64,000 nucleotides of DNA from Manganitrophus sp963718695 (GTDB lineage Bacteria > Nitrospirota > Nitrospiria > SBBL01 > Manganitrophaceae), in assembly GCA_963718695.1 (NCBI GenBank), contig OY970371.1:2108001-2172000 (forward strand), read 5' to 3'. The translations under genes and the position numbers were made by a program. Every line of letters begins with the position of its first letter. Positions within the stretch are counted from its first letter, which is position 1. Of the stretch, positions 26,552 through 35,483 are shown in pieces. Below the pieces are notes generated by a model. The model had not been told where the DNA came from and ran no database searches. It saw nothing but the letters and a program-made list of their open reading frames with translations.

Positions 26552-27817
26552 TCACTCCACGATGAGTTCCATCTCCTCGATCGCCGCCTCTCCCGCAGCC
26601 ACCTCATTGCCGTTGATATCCACGGCAACCAGCTTCAGCGATACCTTCTCGTTCTTGCGGTCGGCCCTTCGAAGCGCCTGTGTCAGATCGATCTCCACAT
26701 CCATCCGCTCTTCCACCCCTGTCCTCGTTTGCCCGGGGTGAGGATGGCCCGAATGATCGTGGCCGTGATCGGCATGTTTGTGTGTATGCCCGAGCTGGGC
26801 GCATTCCCGGCACGCCTCCGCCGCAGCGTTCTGTCGCGGCATCTCGCTATGACCGAGGAACCCGACCGTGCCGGCGAAGGCCGGATTGCCGGCGGTTTTC
26901 GTCCCGGCGTTGGCCTCCGGTTGGTTGAGGAAAAGCCGGACTTCCATCGGACGCTTCTGCATCTGCGTGCTCTTGACCAGCAAGCGGGCCAACGTCATCT
27001 GCTGCCGGACGGTCCAAGGCCATTCGATCGCGACCAGCTCCCAAAACCGGATCGGCGGAAAGATGAGACAGAACCGGCGATACTGATAGCCGAGCGCCGC
27101 CGCCGATTCAACGTCGGAACCGGTCTGCCATTGAAGGGTGAAGGGGCGGTTGAACGGTTCGAGCGCGAACGTCGCCTCGGAGGCCGGCAGCGCGCCCGGA
27201 TGGCTCGCTTGCCACTGCGCCCACAACCGGTCGACATTCGCGTGGTGCAGATAGAAGATCGGGTCGTACGACGCCGTCGGCACCGACCCCATGTCGCCGC
27301 CGGTGCGGACATGCACCGAGCCGTGGACGCCGTTGATCTGGTTCTGGAAGGAGGTGAAGGTCGCCGCCGACAGCGCCGTCTGGGCCGTGGCCGCCAGATC
27401 GTCATACGCGGTGGTATCGATATCGGCCCGCCGGGCGGTCTGGCCTCCCGCCGGGCGCGGGCCGCTATAGAGCGGGTTCGCCGCCGTGGCGCCCGAACGG
27501 TTTATGTATGTTGGATGGCGGCACGGCTCCGGCACGCCCGTTGTCGGTCCCGAGGACCAGTCCCAAAACGGCAGGGTGACATTGCAGCGGATCGTTCGGA
27601 GCGCCTCTTCGAAGGCGAGGATATAGGCGCGGTGCCAGGTAAAGAAGCCCGGCGCGCCGTGGCGGCAATAAGCGGTCGGCGGGCCGCCATGGAAGCCGGC
27701 CAGCTTGGCAAAGCTGTTCGGATTGGAGGCCGGCAATGCATACATTCCGGCAAGGGCCTCTCGAAGGTCGTGCAGTTCGTCGGCGCTCAGACAGGTGATA
27801 TTTTTTCGGTAACGCAT
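26552..27817 (-). CDS. Tyrosinase (type 3 copper oxidase) with a His-rich tail
   Basis: 421 residues. CuA ligands are His43 (GFHGG), His53 (CRHG) and His62 (TWHRAY); CuB ligands are His165 and His169 (GVHGSVH) and the His pair at 191-192 (LHHANVDRLW). The canonical aromatic DPIFYLHH element is intact, so o-hydroxylation/oxidation of phenols or catechols is expected. Beyond residue ~320 comes an extra domain with an unusual His cluster (HTHKHADHGHDHSGHPHPG), perhaps a copper store, then a beta-rich C-terminal cap. No signal peptide and no caddie protein nearby. AAGGAGAAACC precedes ATG 27817. It stands alone. Confidence 0.9.
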   Translation of the reverse strand: MRYRKNITCLSADELHDLREALAGMYALPASNPNSFAKLAGFHGGPPTAYCRHGAPGFFTWHRAYILAFEEALRTIRCNVTLPFWDWSSGPTTGVPEPCRHPTYINRSGATAANPLYSGPRPAGGQTARRADIDTTAYDDLAATAQTALSAATFTSFQNQINGVHGSVHVRTGGDMGSVPTASYDPIFYLHHANVDRLWAQWQASHPGALPASEATFALEPFNRPFTLQWQTGSDVESAAALGYQYRRFCLIFPPIRFWELVAIEWPWTVRQQMTLARLLVKSTQMQKRPMEVRLFLNQPEANAGTKTAGNPAFAGTVGFLGHSEMPRQNAAAEACRECAQLGHTHKHADHGHDHSGHPHPGQTRTGVEERMDVEIDLTQALRRADRKNEKVSLKLVAVDINGNEVAAGEAAIEEMELIVE

Positions 27818-28185
27818 CGGTTTCTCCTTGTTGGTTTCAGGTGGATCTCGCTCCTAAAGCAATGAAGGTGCCGGAGCGCCCCCTCCAGGGAACGCGCAAG
27901 AAACCAACGAATCCGGTGAGACGAAAGCACGGAACGTCTGTTGGAGGGTCTTGAAAGGATACAGAGTTGTATCCTCACCGATTCGATCGACTCACGTGAG
28001 AGGCGATGTTGTATCATGGCGTTTCTCTTTTTTTACTTCATTTCGAGCAGCGGGAGCGCCAAGTACCTCCTTACTGAAGCCTCAGACATCTTCCGACCGG
28101 AATTGGAGGTGGTCTTCTTTTTGCTTTTAGAAAACCCGCGAGAGAGAGAACTTCAACGAAACGATGCCTTGCCTGGAGGTCCACG
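27818..28185. other. Intergenic, nothing recognised
   Basis: About 370 bases between the divergent tyrosinase and LuxR-type genes. A plus frame from 28000 has no ribosome binding site or motif. No clear hairpin. Confidence 0.4.
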
Positions 28186-28863
28186 ATGCATTCCTCAGTC
28201 ATCGCTGTCCGCGCCCTTCGAGATCAGGAGCGCGTCCCAGCCGGATTAAATCGATTCGAAGAAAACGGTGAAAGAGAGATTCAAAACGGGATGGCGCCGT
28301 CGGTTCCGCCCGGGATCATCCTTTTGAATCGGGAGGGAGAGACGCTCCATCAAAACCGGGAGGCCCGAGCGATCCTGGAAGCGCTCGGCGGGAAAAAACC
28401 TGGAATCGTTTTTGAAATTTATCTCGCGTTCAAACAAGGAGACGGGATTCATCCGGCGGGAAAAGAGCGGTCGGGCGCACTCAGGGAGCGGGTCTGCCGC
28501 CACGACGGCGCCGTTTATCTTTTCCGTCCCATTCTTCTGCAGCCCCGGGGAGACGAATCCGGTTTCACGCAGCTGCTGATTCTCATCGAACGATTTTTCC
28601 AAGAACCCGCGTTGTCGCCGTGTGAGGCGCCGATCAAACTGACCCCGCGTGAAAAAAGCGTGGTTCAGTTTTTATCGCGGGGGATGACGAACAAAGAGGT
28701 GGCCGGCTGCATGCACATCGGGGAATATACGGTGAAGCACCACGTCAAGCAGATCATGAGAAAATTCCAGGTCACCACACGGGCCGGCATTGTGGCCAAG
28801 AGTTTTTCGAATCGACGTTATCTGAATTTGGAAAACGATATGAAGCCGGCGAGAGCGGTCTAA
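28186..28863 (+). CDS. LuxR-type HTH transcriptional regulator with PAS-like N-terminus
   Basis: A 225-residue protein. The C-terminal ~60 residues are a clear GerE/LuxR helix-turn-helix (LTPREKSVVQFLSRGMTNKE, then IGEYTVKHHVKQIMRKF). The N-terminal part has a short PAS-like stretch (PGIILLNREGETLHQNREAR) but no receiver Asp, so it is probably not a classic response regulator. The ribosome binding site GGAGGT lies 5 bases before ATG 28186. Divergent from the tyrosinase gene 370 bases away, which makes control of it possible but unproven. Confidence 0.82.
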   Translation: MHSSVIAVRALRDQERVPAGLNRFEENGEREIQNGMAPSVPPGIILLNREGETLHQNREARAILEALGGKKPGIVFEIYLAFKQGDGIHPAGKERSGALRERVCRHDGAVYLFRPILLQPRGDESGFTQLLILIERFFQEPALSPCEAPIKLTPREKSVVQFLSRGMTNKEVAGCMHIGEYTVKHHVKQIMRKFQVTTRAGIVAKSFSNRRYLNLENDMKPARAV

Positions 28864-29132
28864 GGGGATGCAGCATCTTTTAATTGGATCCCCGCTTGAA
28901 TCCCGCAGCAAGGATCGATTGGAGTGGAAGGGTCCCCTCCGTATTCACGCGCCTTTCGGCACAATGTGCAGATTCGCGGGCACGACGCACTTCGGAATTT
29001 CAAAGTGCGTCACGACCGATCATTCAGATTTAAATCTTTTCTCCCGCCGTTCGTGATACAATAGCTTCGCCCCTGATGCAAGCAGAACGGGACACCTGCA
29101 GCGGGAGGCCCCATTTTAACCGAAGGCATCCG

Positions 29133-29291
29133 ATGACACAGGAAGAGAAAATCGCAACCATGACCAAAGCAATCAATCAAGCCATCTATGTGATGGAACA
29201 TGCTTTCGAATCAAGCCCCGAAACCGTCGCGAAAGCGCTCCTGGAATTAAAGAAGAGCGTCGCCGGCCAGCCGGCCGTCAAAGCGGTCTGA
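29133..29291 (+). CDS. Small hypothetical protein
   Basis: 52 residues from ATG 29133, preceded by GAAGG. The frame opens earlier at 29076, but the upstream residues are unlike a protein. It is helical (AINQAIYVMEHAFESSPETV) and cytoplasmic. No family recognised. Confidence 0.5.
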   Translation: MTQEEKIATMTKAINQAIYVMEHAFESSPETVAKALLELKKSVAGQPAVKAV

Positions 29292-29599
29292 TCCTGCCCG
29301 CCTGCAAGGTTGGGGTTAGCGTCGCGTGAAGGAAATCCCCTTCATTCTATTCTAACTTCAATCTGCTTTTCCTTCTGAATGTCCCCTCTTCAATCTAGAC
29401 TCGCGTTTGGCCTTTGTGAAAATAGGCCGATGTTCGGCATCGAATCCCGATCGTTGAAGGTTTTTCGCCTCGCCTCTTTTCGAAGCATGAGATCTTGCAG
29501 TATTCCTATCGGCGGGAACGGGATTGCATGACTGAACGTTCCGGAAGAAGTCGAGAAAAATACGCCTCGGACGAGCCGTTTATGGATGAATAAAGTCAG
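29292..29599. other. Intergenic, nothing recognised
   Basis: About 310 bases between convergent small genes with no visible gene, hairpin or repeat. Confidence 0.4.
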
Positions 29600-29938
29600 C
29601 TAGCGCGAGGCGGCCGGGGCCTGAGTGTTTTGATTGATACGGTCGATTTTTCTGCCTGCTTGATTCGACGGTTGCTTCAGCCGATTCCCGTTTTCCGAGG
29701 GAAGATTGCCGTCGGCTTTCGTCTGCACCTCAGTATTCAGTTGTGCGCCGAGCGGCTCCACCCGCCTCCCCTGCCTGCGCGTCGATTGCCCCCCCTGTTC
29801 TCCCTGCTCAATCGCCCCCCCCTGGTGGCCCGCCCGGTTATCGAGTCGGTTATTGAGGCGATTGCTTTGGGCAAACACAGCGGTCGAAAACACCAAGATC
29901 CAGACGAAAACAAACATCCACTTCAAATAGCGGTTCAT
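29600..29938 (-). CDS. Small exported Gln/Arg/Asn-rich protein
   Basis: 112 residues, with signal peptide (hydrophobic 7-22, cleavage near VFAQS). The mature part is low-complexity, rich in Asn, Arg, Gln and Gly (NRLNNRLDNRAGHQGG). It resembles the gene at 32050 in plan and in the motif after cleavage (AQSNRLNNR versus AQSQRLENR). AAAGGAGCTG precedes the ATG. Probably a periplasmic, disordered protein of unknown role. Confidence 0.6.
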   Translation of the reverse strand: MNRYLKWMFVFVWILVFSTAVFAQSNRLNNRLDNRAGHQGGAIEQGEQGGQSTRRQGRRVEPLGAQLNTEVQTKADGNLPSENGNRLKQPSNQAGRKIDRINQNTQAPAASR

Positions 29939-30063
29939 GTCAGCTCCTTTTGAGTGAGGGATTCGTGTTTTCAGTATAGCGTTTTCGTAAAGGTGAGAGC
30001 AAATGAGAGAGGCGGCCTCCAGAGAGTCCTCTCTTTCGCTTGTCTTGGGTGCGGAAAGAAAAT

Positions 30064-30349
30064 CTAAGGCGCGGTGAGCTTACCGCTTCGGCAAGGAAGA
30101 AAGATCGTAAAGGTGGATCCTTTACCGTATTCGCTTTCGACCTGGATCTCGCCTTTTAACAGATGGACGATCTCTTTGACGATCGCCAGGCCCAATCCGA
30201 CGCCGCCGAACTCTCGTGTTGCGGTCGGGTCGACCTGATGGAACAAGTCGAATATTTTCAGGAAGCTCTTCCGAGCGGATGCCGATTCCGGCATCCTGGA
30301 TTGAAATTTCAATTCCATCCTTCTCAGTATCGTTTTTAGGGATGTGAAC
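30064..30349 (-). pseudogene. Histidine-kinase C-terminus, frameshifted remnant
   Basis: From 30349 leftward one frame reads GIEISIQDAGIGIRSEELP, a G1-box region. Near 30259 the frame shifts and continues IFDLFHQVDPTATREFGG, VGLGLAIVKEIV and EYGKGSTFTIFLP to a stop at 30064. This is the last half of a HATPase domain. No HisKA or sensor region remains upstream. The sequence is closest in style to PAS/GAF hybrid kinases, distinct from the intact kinase at 23241. Confidence 0.75.
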
Positions 30350-30774
30350 TCGAGATGGGGGTGTTCTCGATCATTTTCTAGGCCGGTCCCTCTTGGGAGT
30401 CGTGAGGTCGGAGACGCAGGAAAGGGAATGTTCGCAACAGAGGAATGAGTGCTGTATGGCTGGTTTATGATCTGTCTCTTTAATTCCGATTTGTGATTCG
30501 CGTGGTCGGACTTCATCGGATATCTCAATGAGAACGTCCCTGTCATGGAAAATCACCGATATTCGGTTCTGGGCCACTTATAGTATAAAAATATCAGGAC
30601 CCGAATTACAAGAGGCAGATCTGATGCGCAGAGAAATGGACCACTTCCTAATAGAGAGGCGCTTCGCTCTCCGGCAGCGCAGAGCAAAAGAATGCGGAAG
30701 CAGGCGTCGCATTGATCCAAAAACCGGAAAGCGGGGAAATCATTCGGCGATCAACGATCTCGATCAACACTTCT
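30350..30774. other. Intergenic, contains a repeat of a hairpin arm
   Basis: About 420 bases between a kinase remnant and the DUF2243 gene. GAGAGGCGCTTCGC at 30653-30666 repeats one arm of the hairpin at 32001-32042. No convincing gene. Confidence 0.4.
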
Positions 30775-31272
30775 TCAGGCCGCTTTTCTCCCTTCGGCGC
30801 GGCGGTAGCCGGTCATTTTATCTTTCACATCGGTTCGAATTAAAACGGCGCCATAAGCGATGAAAAGCACTCCGGAGGCGAGAAACGCATAATCATAAAC
30901 CGATAGGCCCAGGCGCTCGACCACGTGGTGGAGACCCAGGATATGATGGTCGATGATCCCTTCCACCAAGTTGAAAATACCCCATCCCATTATCAGCGAA
31001 CCGATGAATGTTCGGCCCGACCAGGCCACATCGCGCTGTTTGGCGGCCCGCCAAAGCAATCCGATTCCGAGTGCGGTGAATATCCATGTAATCGTATGGA
31101 ACAATCCGTCACCCAGCATGTTCCTATGCATATTGGCGATGGTGTCGGTCGGCACCGTCGCCGAGAACATACTGTGGATCTGCAAGATCTGATGGAATAA
31201 AATGCCATCGATAAACCCGCCCATTCCGATGCCGATAAAGGTCCCCGCTCTGATCACCGGTTTTCTATTCAT
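30775..31272 (-). CDS. DUF2243 membrane protein
   Basis: 165 residues with about four membrane helices. The family hallmarks are visible: GFIDGILFHQILQIHSM near the start, and GIFNLVEGIIDHHILGLHHV in the middle. The conserved His residues in membrane helices hint at haem or metal binding, but the family is uncharacterised. I chose ATG 31272, preceded by GGGGAGAAG, over an upstream ATG at 31311. It stands alone among secreted small proteins. Confidence 0.85.
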   Translation of the reverse strand: MNRKPVIRAGTFIGIGMGGFIDGILFHQILQIHSMFSATVPTDTIANMHRNMLGDGLFHTITWIFTALGIGLLWRAAKQRDVAWSGRTFIGSLIMGWGIFNLVEGIIDHHILGLHHVVERLGLSVYDYAFLASGVLFIAYGAVLIRTDVKDKMTGYRRAEGRKAA

Positions 31273-31449
31273 GGGCTTCTCCCCTATCACTGTCACTGTT
31301 GCCGTCTTCATCTTTAAAGACTCCTTATCGCAAATTCAAATTAAAGTCGTTTCTATTCCTTATCATGGACAGAAGGATCGGAACGGTTCAAGACACTCAG
31401 CGGCGTTACTCCGAAGAGAGGAGCAAAGAGGGATTGATTGCAGGAAATA

Positions 31450-31863
31450 CTAAGCCGCGCTCGGGCGGAACTGGGCGTAGATCTTGGCGGGGGCGGTGTT
31501 GAAATACTTGAACAGGGCCGGGCAGAGCCAGCCTTCCCTGTTCAAGGCGGGGCTGAAGTACCAGTTACCGCCCGACTCGGCCCGGCGCCATTCGAACGCC
31601 GCCTGATGCCCCGGAAACGGCTGATCGGAGAAGAGGAGCGTGAACCCCTTCTCGGCATTCGGAATGTCGCGGACCATCTGATCGATGATGGTATCGGCGC
31701 CCGAGATGAACGGCTCCTGCCTTAAGCCGACGGCCGGATCGTCAAAGACCCACATCCCATGCGCTTTATACGGATGAATGGCATTGATTGCGTTCACTCG
31801 GGCCTCCTGACCGGTCAGCATGAACATCAGCAGAAGCATGACGGCTGTATTGATGCGCTTCAT
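31450..31863 (-). CDS. Conserved hypothetical exported protein
   Basis: 137 residues, with a signal peptide (VMLLLMFMLTG). The mature part has a recognisable conserved pattern (YKAHGMWVFDD, then GLRQEPFISGADTIID), which I associate with a DUF6717-like family of unknown function; that name is from memory. The ATG is preceded by AGAAAG. Neighbours are other small secreted proteins. No enzymatic motif. Confidence 0.7.
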   Translation of the reverse strand: MKRINTAVMLLLMFMLTGQEARVNAINAIHPYKAHGMWVFDDPAVGLRQEPFISGADTIIDQMVRDIPNAEKGFTLLFSDQPFPGHQAAFEWRRAESGGNWYFSPALNREGWLCPALFKYFNTAPAKIYAQFRPSAA

Positions 31864-32000
31864 CTTTCTTTTTTTCCACCCTCTCAGAAGCTAAAAACGC
31901 CCGCTTGGCGGTGCTTTCTTTTCTTCAAAACGATTATGTCGAATGGGTGGTCAGAGATAAATAGGGTGAAACGATGGAGGGTCTTCTTCGTTTGCGTGTC

Positions 32001-32042
32001 AGAGAGGCGCTTCGCGCTTTCGTAGCGAAGCGCCTCTCTTTA
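32001..32042 (+). terminator. Perfect 15-bp hairpin between convergent-side gene ends
   Basis: AGAGAGGCGCTTCGC (32001-32015) pairs with GCGAAGCGCCTCTCT (32025-32039), followed by TTT. It lies just after the 32050 gene stop, in the opposite reading, so may be a bidirectional transcript end. Part of the arm recurs at 30653. Confidence 0.55.
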
Positions 32043-32049
32043 CCTCGAA

Positions 32050-32403
32050 TCAGTCTCCGCGTTCATTTCGATCGCTCGGGACGGAATCGTTGTTGAGCGC
32101 ACCGGGCGCGGCCAAGCCTTCAGACCTTTGGCGCTCCATTTTTTCGCCCATCCGATTCCCCTCTTTGTTCGTCTTCTGACGCCCCTGCTTCTCCACCTCA
32201 TCCGTTTTCGTCCCGGGCCCTTTGTCCTCCAGCCGCTGCTCCTCCGTCAGGGTGGATCCCGCTGATTTCATCTCCTGATCGATCCATCCCTCCCGGTTCG
32301 CTTCCCGGTTCTCAAGTCGCTGCGACTGCGCGGTCTCTACAGCGGCCACCGAAAACACCAGCATCAAGACCGAAGGGAACAACCATCTCCGATAGCCTTT
32401 CAT
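32050..32403 (-). CDS. Small exported charged protein, paralogue-like of the 29600 gene
   Basis: 117 residues from ATG 32403, chosen because GGAGGT lies 6 bases before it. Signal peptide: RRWLFPSVLMLVFSVAAVET. The mature part is low-complexity and charged (RLENREANREGWIDQEM, then KQGRQKTNKEGNRM), probably disordered. It shares design with the 29600 gene. Function unknown. Confidence 0.62.
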   Translation of the reverse strand: MKGYRRWLFPSVLMLVFSVAAVETAQSQRLENREANREGWIDQEMKSAGSTLTEEQRLEDKGPGTKTDEVEKQGRQKTNKEGNRMGEKMERQRSEGLAAPGALNNDSVPSDRNERGD

Positions 32404-32635
32404 CTCTACCTCCTTCATTGCGTTTATTGCAGGTCAGGCAAGTATAACGGAATTCGATCCACCGCAGAAAGGGGCGTTCTCACATTGAATGGATACATGA
32501 GGCAGAGGTGATGCGGGGTTGGGCCGAGGATGTTCACGCTGAAGGATCTTTGAATTTGGGGAGACCGATTCGATCTCAGGAAGCGTTGCGAGAGAGAAGA
32601 TCTGATCTTTGACTCGGAAGGGCGATCGCGCCGGC

Positions 32636-33373
32636 TTATTGACCGACCTTGCGTCGGCGCTCCTTCGGGAACCGGACGTAATTCGGATCGAGAAAATCGA
32701 GGAGGTCGATGAGGACGTTTTGAATGGCGATCAAGCGCGGGCGCGCTTCGGCCAAGCTCGCGGAACAGCCCCGCACATCTTCTCTCAAGGCATTCAAGAG
32801 CGGCTCTTTTTCACTCAGGTTCTGATCGAGGAAGGCGGAGTAGCCGATGCATTCGGGCCCTCTCGGCGTCTCGAGGATCATCCGCTCCCCGATCGCCCGC
32901 TGCTCTCCGGCGAAGACGCGAAAGAGGGAACCGAACCGGTCGGTCTGCCAGAGCCGGTAGGTGTTGTCTTGCAATCGCGCCAGCTTGGTGGTCTCCTCCT
33001 CCGTGCCGAGGTCGATGTGTTGGATGTCGCGGCGGATGATCTCGGTCCAGGCAAAGTACTGCGCGATCAGGTAAACGGTGTTGTTCAGAACGTACGATCG
33101 CTCCCGCTCGGTCTTGTTCTCGGCGGAAAGATGCATGAAGCCCTGTGCCAGGATGTTATACAAGCGGCTTTGCAGATCGTGGGCGGCGCGGGCAAGCGGC
33201 TCCCGATAGCGGGAGACGGTCTTCTCCCGCTCCAGCCGCCGGGCTTCGGCCAATTGAAGGTTCTGTAAATCGGCGGCCAGCCGCGCGGAGGTGAACTGCC
33301 CCCACAGGGCGAATCCGGCCGACGCCAGCGCAATCCCGCCGGAGATCAGCGCCACTACCAACTCTGTGTTCAT
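32636..33373 (-). CDS. Membrane-anchored hypothetical protein
   Basis: 245 residues with one N-terminal membrane helix (ALISGGIALASAGFALWG) and a long cytoplasmic helical domain (AARRLEREKTVSRYREPLAR, ILAQGFMHLS). This plan is shared by a widespread but uncharacterised family of single-pass proteins. AGGAGG lies 8 bases before ATG 33373. No catalytic motif. It stands alone. Confidence 0.72.
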   Translation of the reverse strand: MNTELVVALISGGIALASAGFALWGQFTSARLAADLQNLQLAEARRLEREKTVSRYREPLARAAHDLQSRLYNILAQGFMHLSAENKTERERSYVLNNTVYLIAQYFAWTEIIRRDIQHIDLGTEEETTKLARLQDNTYRLWQTDRFGSLFRVFAGEQRAIGERMILETPRGPECIGYSAFLDQNLSEKEPLLNALREDVRGCSASLAEARPRLIAIQNVLIDLLDFLDPNYVRFPKERRRKVGQ

Positions 33374-33552
33374 TTGGGTTCCTCCTGCTTGGGGCGTTCG
33401 TACATCGGCAAAAGTGACCGGATGGAATTATACCGGAGTCAGGAGAAGAGATAAATAGAAGAATGGGGGTGCTTCGCTCTTCAAGAGAGCAACGGCTTTC
33501 TGGTGACCGGGATTGAGCGATTGCGTTGGAAGAAAGAACGGGTCAGCCGCTA

Positions 33553-33600
33553 CAAATAAAAGACCGGCTGCCCGCATTGGATCGTTCGGACAGCCGGTCT
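33553..33600 (-). terminator. Terminator of the collagen-like/BNR gene
   Basis: On the minus strand AGACCGGCTG pairs with CAGCCGGTCT (33600-33591 with 33570-33561), followed by TTTTATTT. Confidence 0.8.
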
Positions 33601-33624
33601 CATTGATCGGACTTTCAACCGTGC

Positions 33625-35133
33625 TTAATGCACCGTTAAAATACCGGCATAGCTGAGAACGATGAACGTATCGCCGCCGATGTACTGCAGCGCGATCGCC
33701 TCGAACTGCTCCCCGCTGATAAATCCCGCCGTCCCTTCGGTGGTCTCGTCCCCGAGAATGGAGGTATAAATCTGCCCGTTAAAAGCCGCGGCGACCAGCT
33801 TGCCCCCGTCGGCCGACATCGCCACCGTGGACCACAGTCGATTCGATTCCCGCGCCGTCCAGGTCGCCCCCGAATCGGTGGAGGTGTAAATCTGGCCGCC
33901 CCACGCCCCGGCAATCAGGCGAGCCCCATCGGCCGAAGAGGCAACCCATTGCCAATTTCGACCTGTGTCCCGCGCCGTCCAGGTCACCCCCGCGTCGGTC
34001 GAGGTATAAATCTGCCCGTTCGCCACGACGGCCGCCAGCTTGGTCCCATCGGCGGAAGAAGCGACCGACCACCAGGTTCGGCTCGATTCCCGCGGCGTCC
34101 AGGTCACCCCCGAATCGGTGGAGGTGTAAATCTGGCCGCTGTAGACCGTAGCGACCAGCTTGGTCCCGTCGGCCGACGAGGCCGCGGCGATCCAATCTCG
34201 AGATGAGTCCCGCGGCGTCCAATTCACCCCCGAATCGGTCGAAGTATAAAGCTGGCCGCCGAATACCGTGGCGACCAGCTTGGTCCCGTCGTCCGATGAA
34301 GCGACGCCGACCCAATCTCGATTCGACTCCCGCGCCGTCCAATTCGCCCCCGAGTCAGTCGACGTGTAAAGCTGGCCGCCGTTTTCCACGGCGACCAGAT
34401 TGGTCCCATCGGCCGACGAAGCAACCCCTCGCCAGCTTCGATTCGAATCCCGCGCGGTCCAATTCGCCCCCGAGTCGGTCGACGTGTAAATCTGGCCGCC
34501 GTTTTCCACGGCGACCAGCTTGGTCCCGTCGTCCGACGAATCCATCGCGATCCAACTTCTACCGATGTCACGTGCCGCCCAAGGGGGTTCCGAAAGGTCA
34601 AACATCTTCTTTGTGACGATCGATTGCCCGGCATTTTGGGCAATCCGCCATCCTCCCGCGCCGATCCCGGAGACCTGAACGATGTCCCCCACCGCAAGAG
34701 AGGCGGAGGTCGGGAGGGTGATGACGACTTCTGAAGCGCTGTTGGCCAGATAGCCTCTGTTCGGAGCAGCCTGCGTGGCGCTGGAAACGACGGCCCAGGT
34801 GACGCCGGGCCCCGGCGCCCCATCAACACCATCCTGACCATCGGCCCCATCCGTCCCATCAACACCATCTTGACCATCAGCCCCATCTGCTCCATCAAGA
34901 CCATCCTGACCGTCGGCCCCATCCGCTCCATCAAGACCATTCTGACCGTTGGTCCCCGCCGCTCCATCAAGACCATCCTGACCGTCGGATCCCGCCGGAC
35001 CTGCCTGACCGATCTGGCCCTCGGGTCCTGCCGGACCCGGCGCCCCGTCGGAGCCGTCCTCTCCGCAAGAAATGAGCGTAAGACTTAAAACAATTCCAAT
35101 AAACATCAATCCAATTGTCTTTATCGTTTTCAT
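33625..35133 (-). CDS. Surface lipoprotein: collagen-like stalk plus BNR-type propeller
   Basis: 502 residues from ATG 35133 (GGAG 6 bases upstream). Lipobox LISC, then at once a perfect run of 29 Gly-x-y triplets (87 residues, DNA 34804-35064) rich in GQD, GLD, GAD. A short linker (~60 residues) is followed by seven near-identical 40-residue repeats with GQIYTSTDSGxxWTxR, an Asp-box (BNR) propeller. The stalk should form a trimeric collagen-like rod that displays the propeller away from the cell. The C-terminus (FEAIALQYIGGDTFIVLSYA) is a small beta cap. An extended -10 lies at 35220-35228. Confidence 0.88.
   Translation of the reverse strand: MKTIKTIGLMFIGIVLSLTLISCGEDGSDGAPGPAGPEGQIGQAGPAGSDGQDGLDGAAGTNGQNGLDGADGADGQDGLDGADGADGQDGVDGTDGADGQDGVDGAPGPGVTWAVVSSATQAAPNRGYLANSASEVVITLPTSASLAVGDIVQVSGIGAGGWRIAQNAGQSIVTKKMFDLSEPPWAARDIGRSWIAMDSSDDGTKLVAVENGGQIYTSTDSGANWTARDSNRSWRGVASSADGTNLVAVENGGQLYTSTDSGANWTARESNRDWVGVASSDDGTKLVATVFGGQLYTSTDSGVNWTPRDSSRDWIAAASSADGTKLVATVYSGQIYTSTDSGVTWTPRESSRTWWSVASSADGTKLAAVVANGQIYTSTDAGVTWTARDTGRNWQWVASSADGARLIAGAWGGQIYTSTDSGATWTARESNRLWSTVAMSADGGKLVAAAFNGQIYTSILGDETTEGTAGFISGEQFEAIALQYIGGDTFIVLSYAGILTVH
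33751..34590 (-). repeat. Seven tandem 120-bp coding repeats (Asp-box propeller)
   Basis: Units are exactly 120 bp, the marker CGCGCCGTCC-like start recurring at 33851, 33971, 34091, 34211, 34331, 34451 and 34571. Period never varies and copies are highly similar, so the array looks recent or is kept alike by recombination. Confidence 0.9.
34804..35064 (-). repeat. Collagen-like coding repeat, 29 Gly-x-y triplets
   Basis: 261 bases of imperfect 9, 18 and 27-base tandem units, each triplet starting with a Gly codon. Its repetitive DNA could expand or shrink by slippage without breaking the frame. Confidence 0.85.
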
Positions 35134-35483
35134 CTTCGGCTCCATTCGGTGGAACAGTTTTTTTATCGGCTTCAGCCAGTGGCTTAAGAAAGGATTTTCA
35201 GTTTTGATCTATTGGGGTTAGTATACCAAACATATATGTTTCAGGAGAAAATCACGGGGAAGAATATCTCCGCGAAAATCATTTCGTGGAGAACCTGCAT
35301 GATAGCTATTACAGAGAACTAGCGAAAGCGTCTGCATTCAACGGCGTGGCGACCTGCCGGGGATGGAGATGCGTCGATCGCCCTTCCCGCAGTGTCCCCA
35401 TCGGCCACCTGTTTCATTTCAGAAGGTTCAACAGGAAGGGAACATGATGGGTCATGAGTATAAGGTGGAAGGACTTCGTTTGA
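35134..35483. other. Intergenic region upstream of the collagen-like gene
   Basis: Holds the extended -10 at 35220-35228 (minus). The rest is AT-rich and I see no gene. Confidence 0.4.
35220..35228 (-). promoter_or_regulatory. Extended -10 promoter of the collagen-like gene
   Basis: TGG-TATACT on the minus strand with TTTGG just before, the same string as at 6825-6835 upstream of another lipoprotein. It lies about 87 bases before ATG 35133. No matching -35. Confidence 0.5.

Noticed and set aside
26435..27865. Plus-strand open frame of 476 codons
   Set aside because: Shadow of the tyrosinase gene; Arg-rich without any domain.
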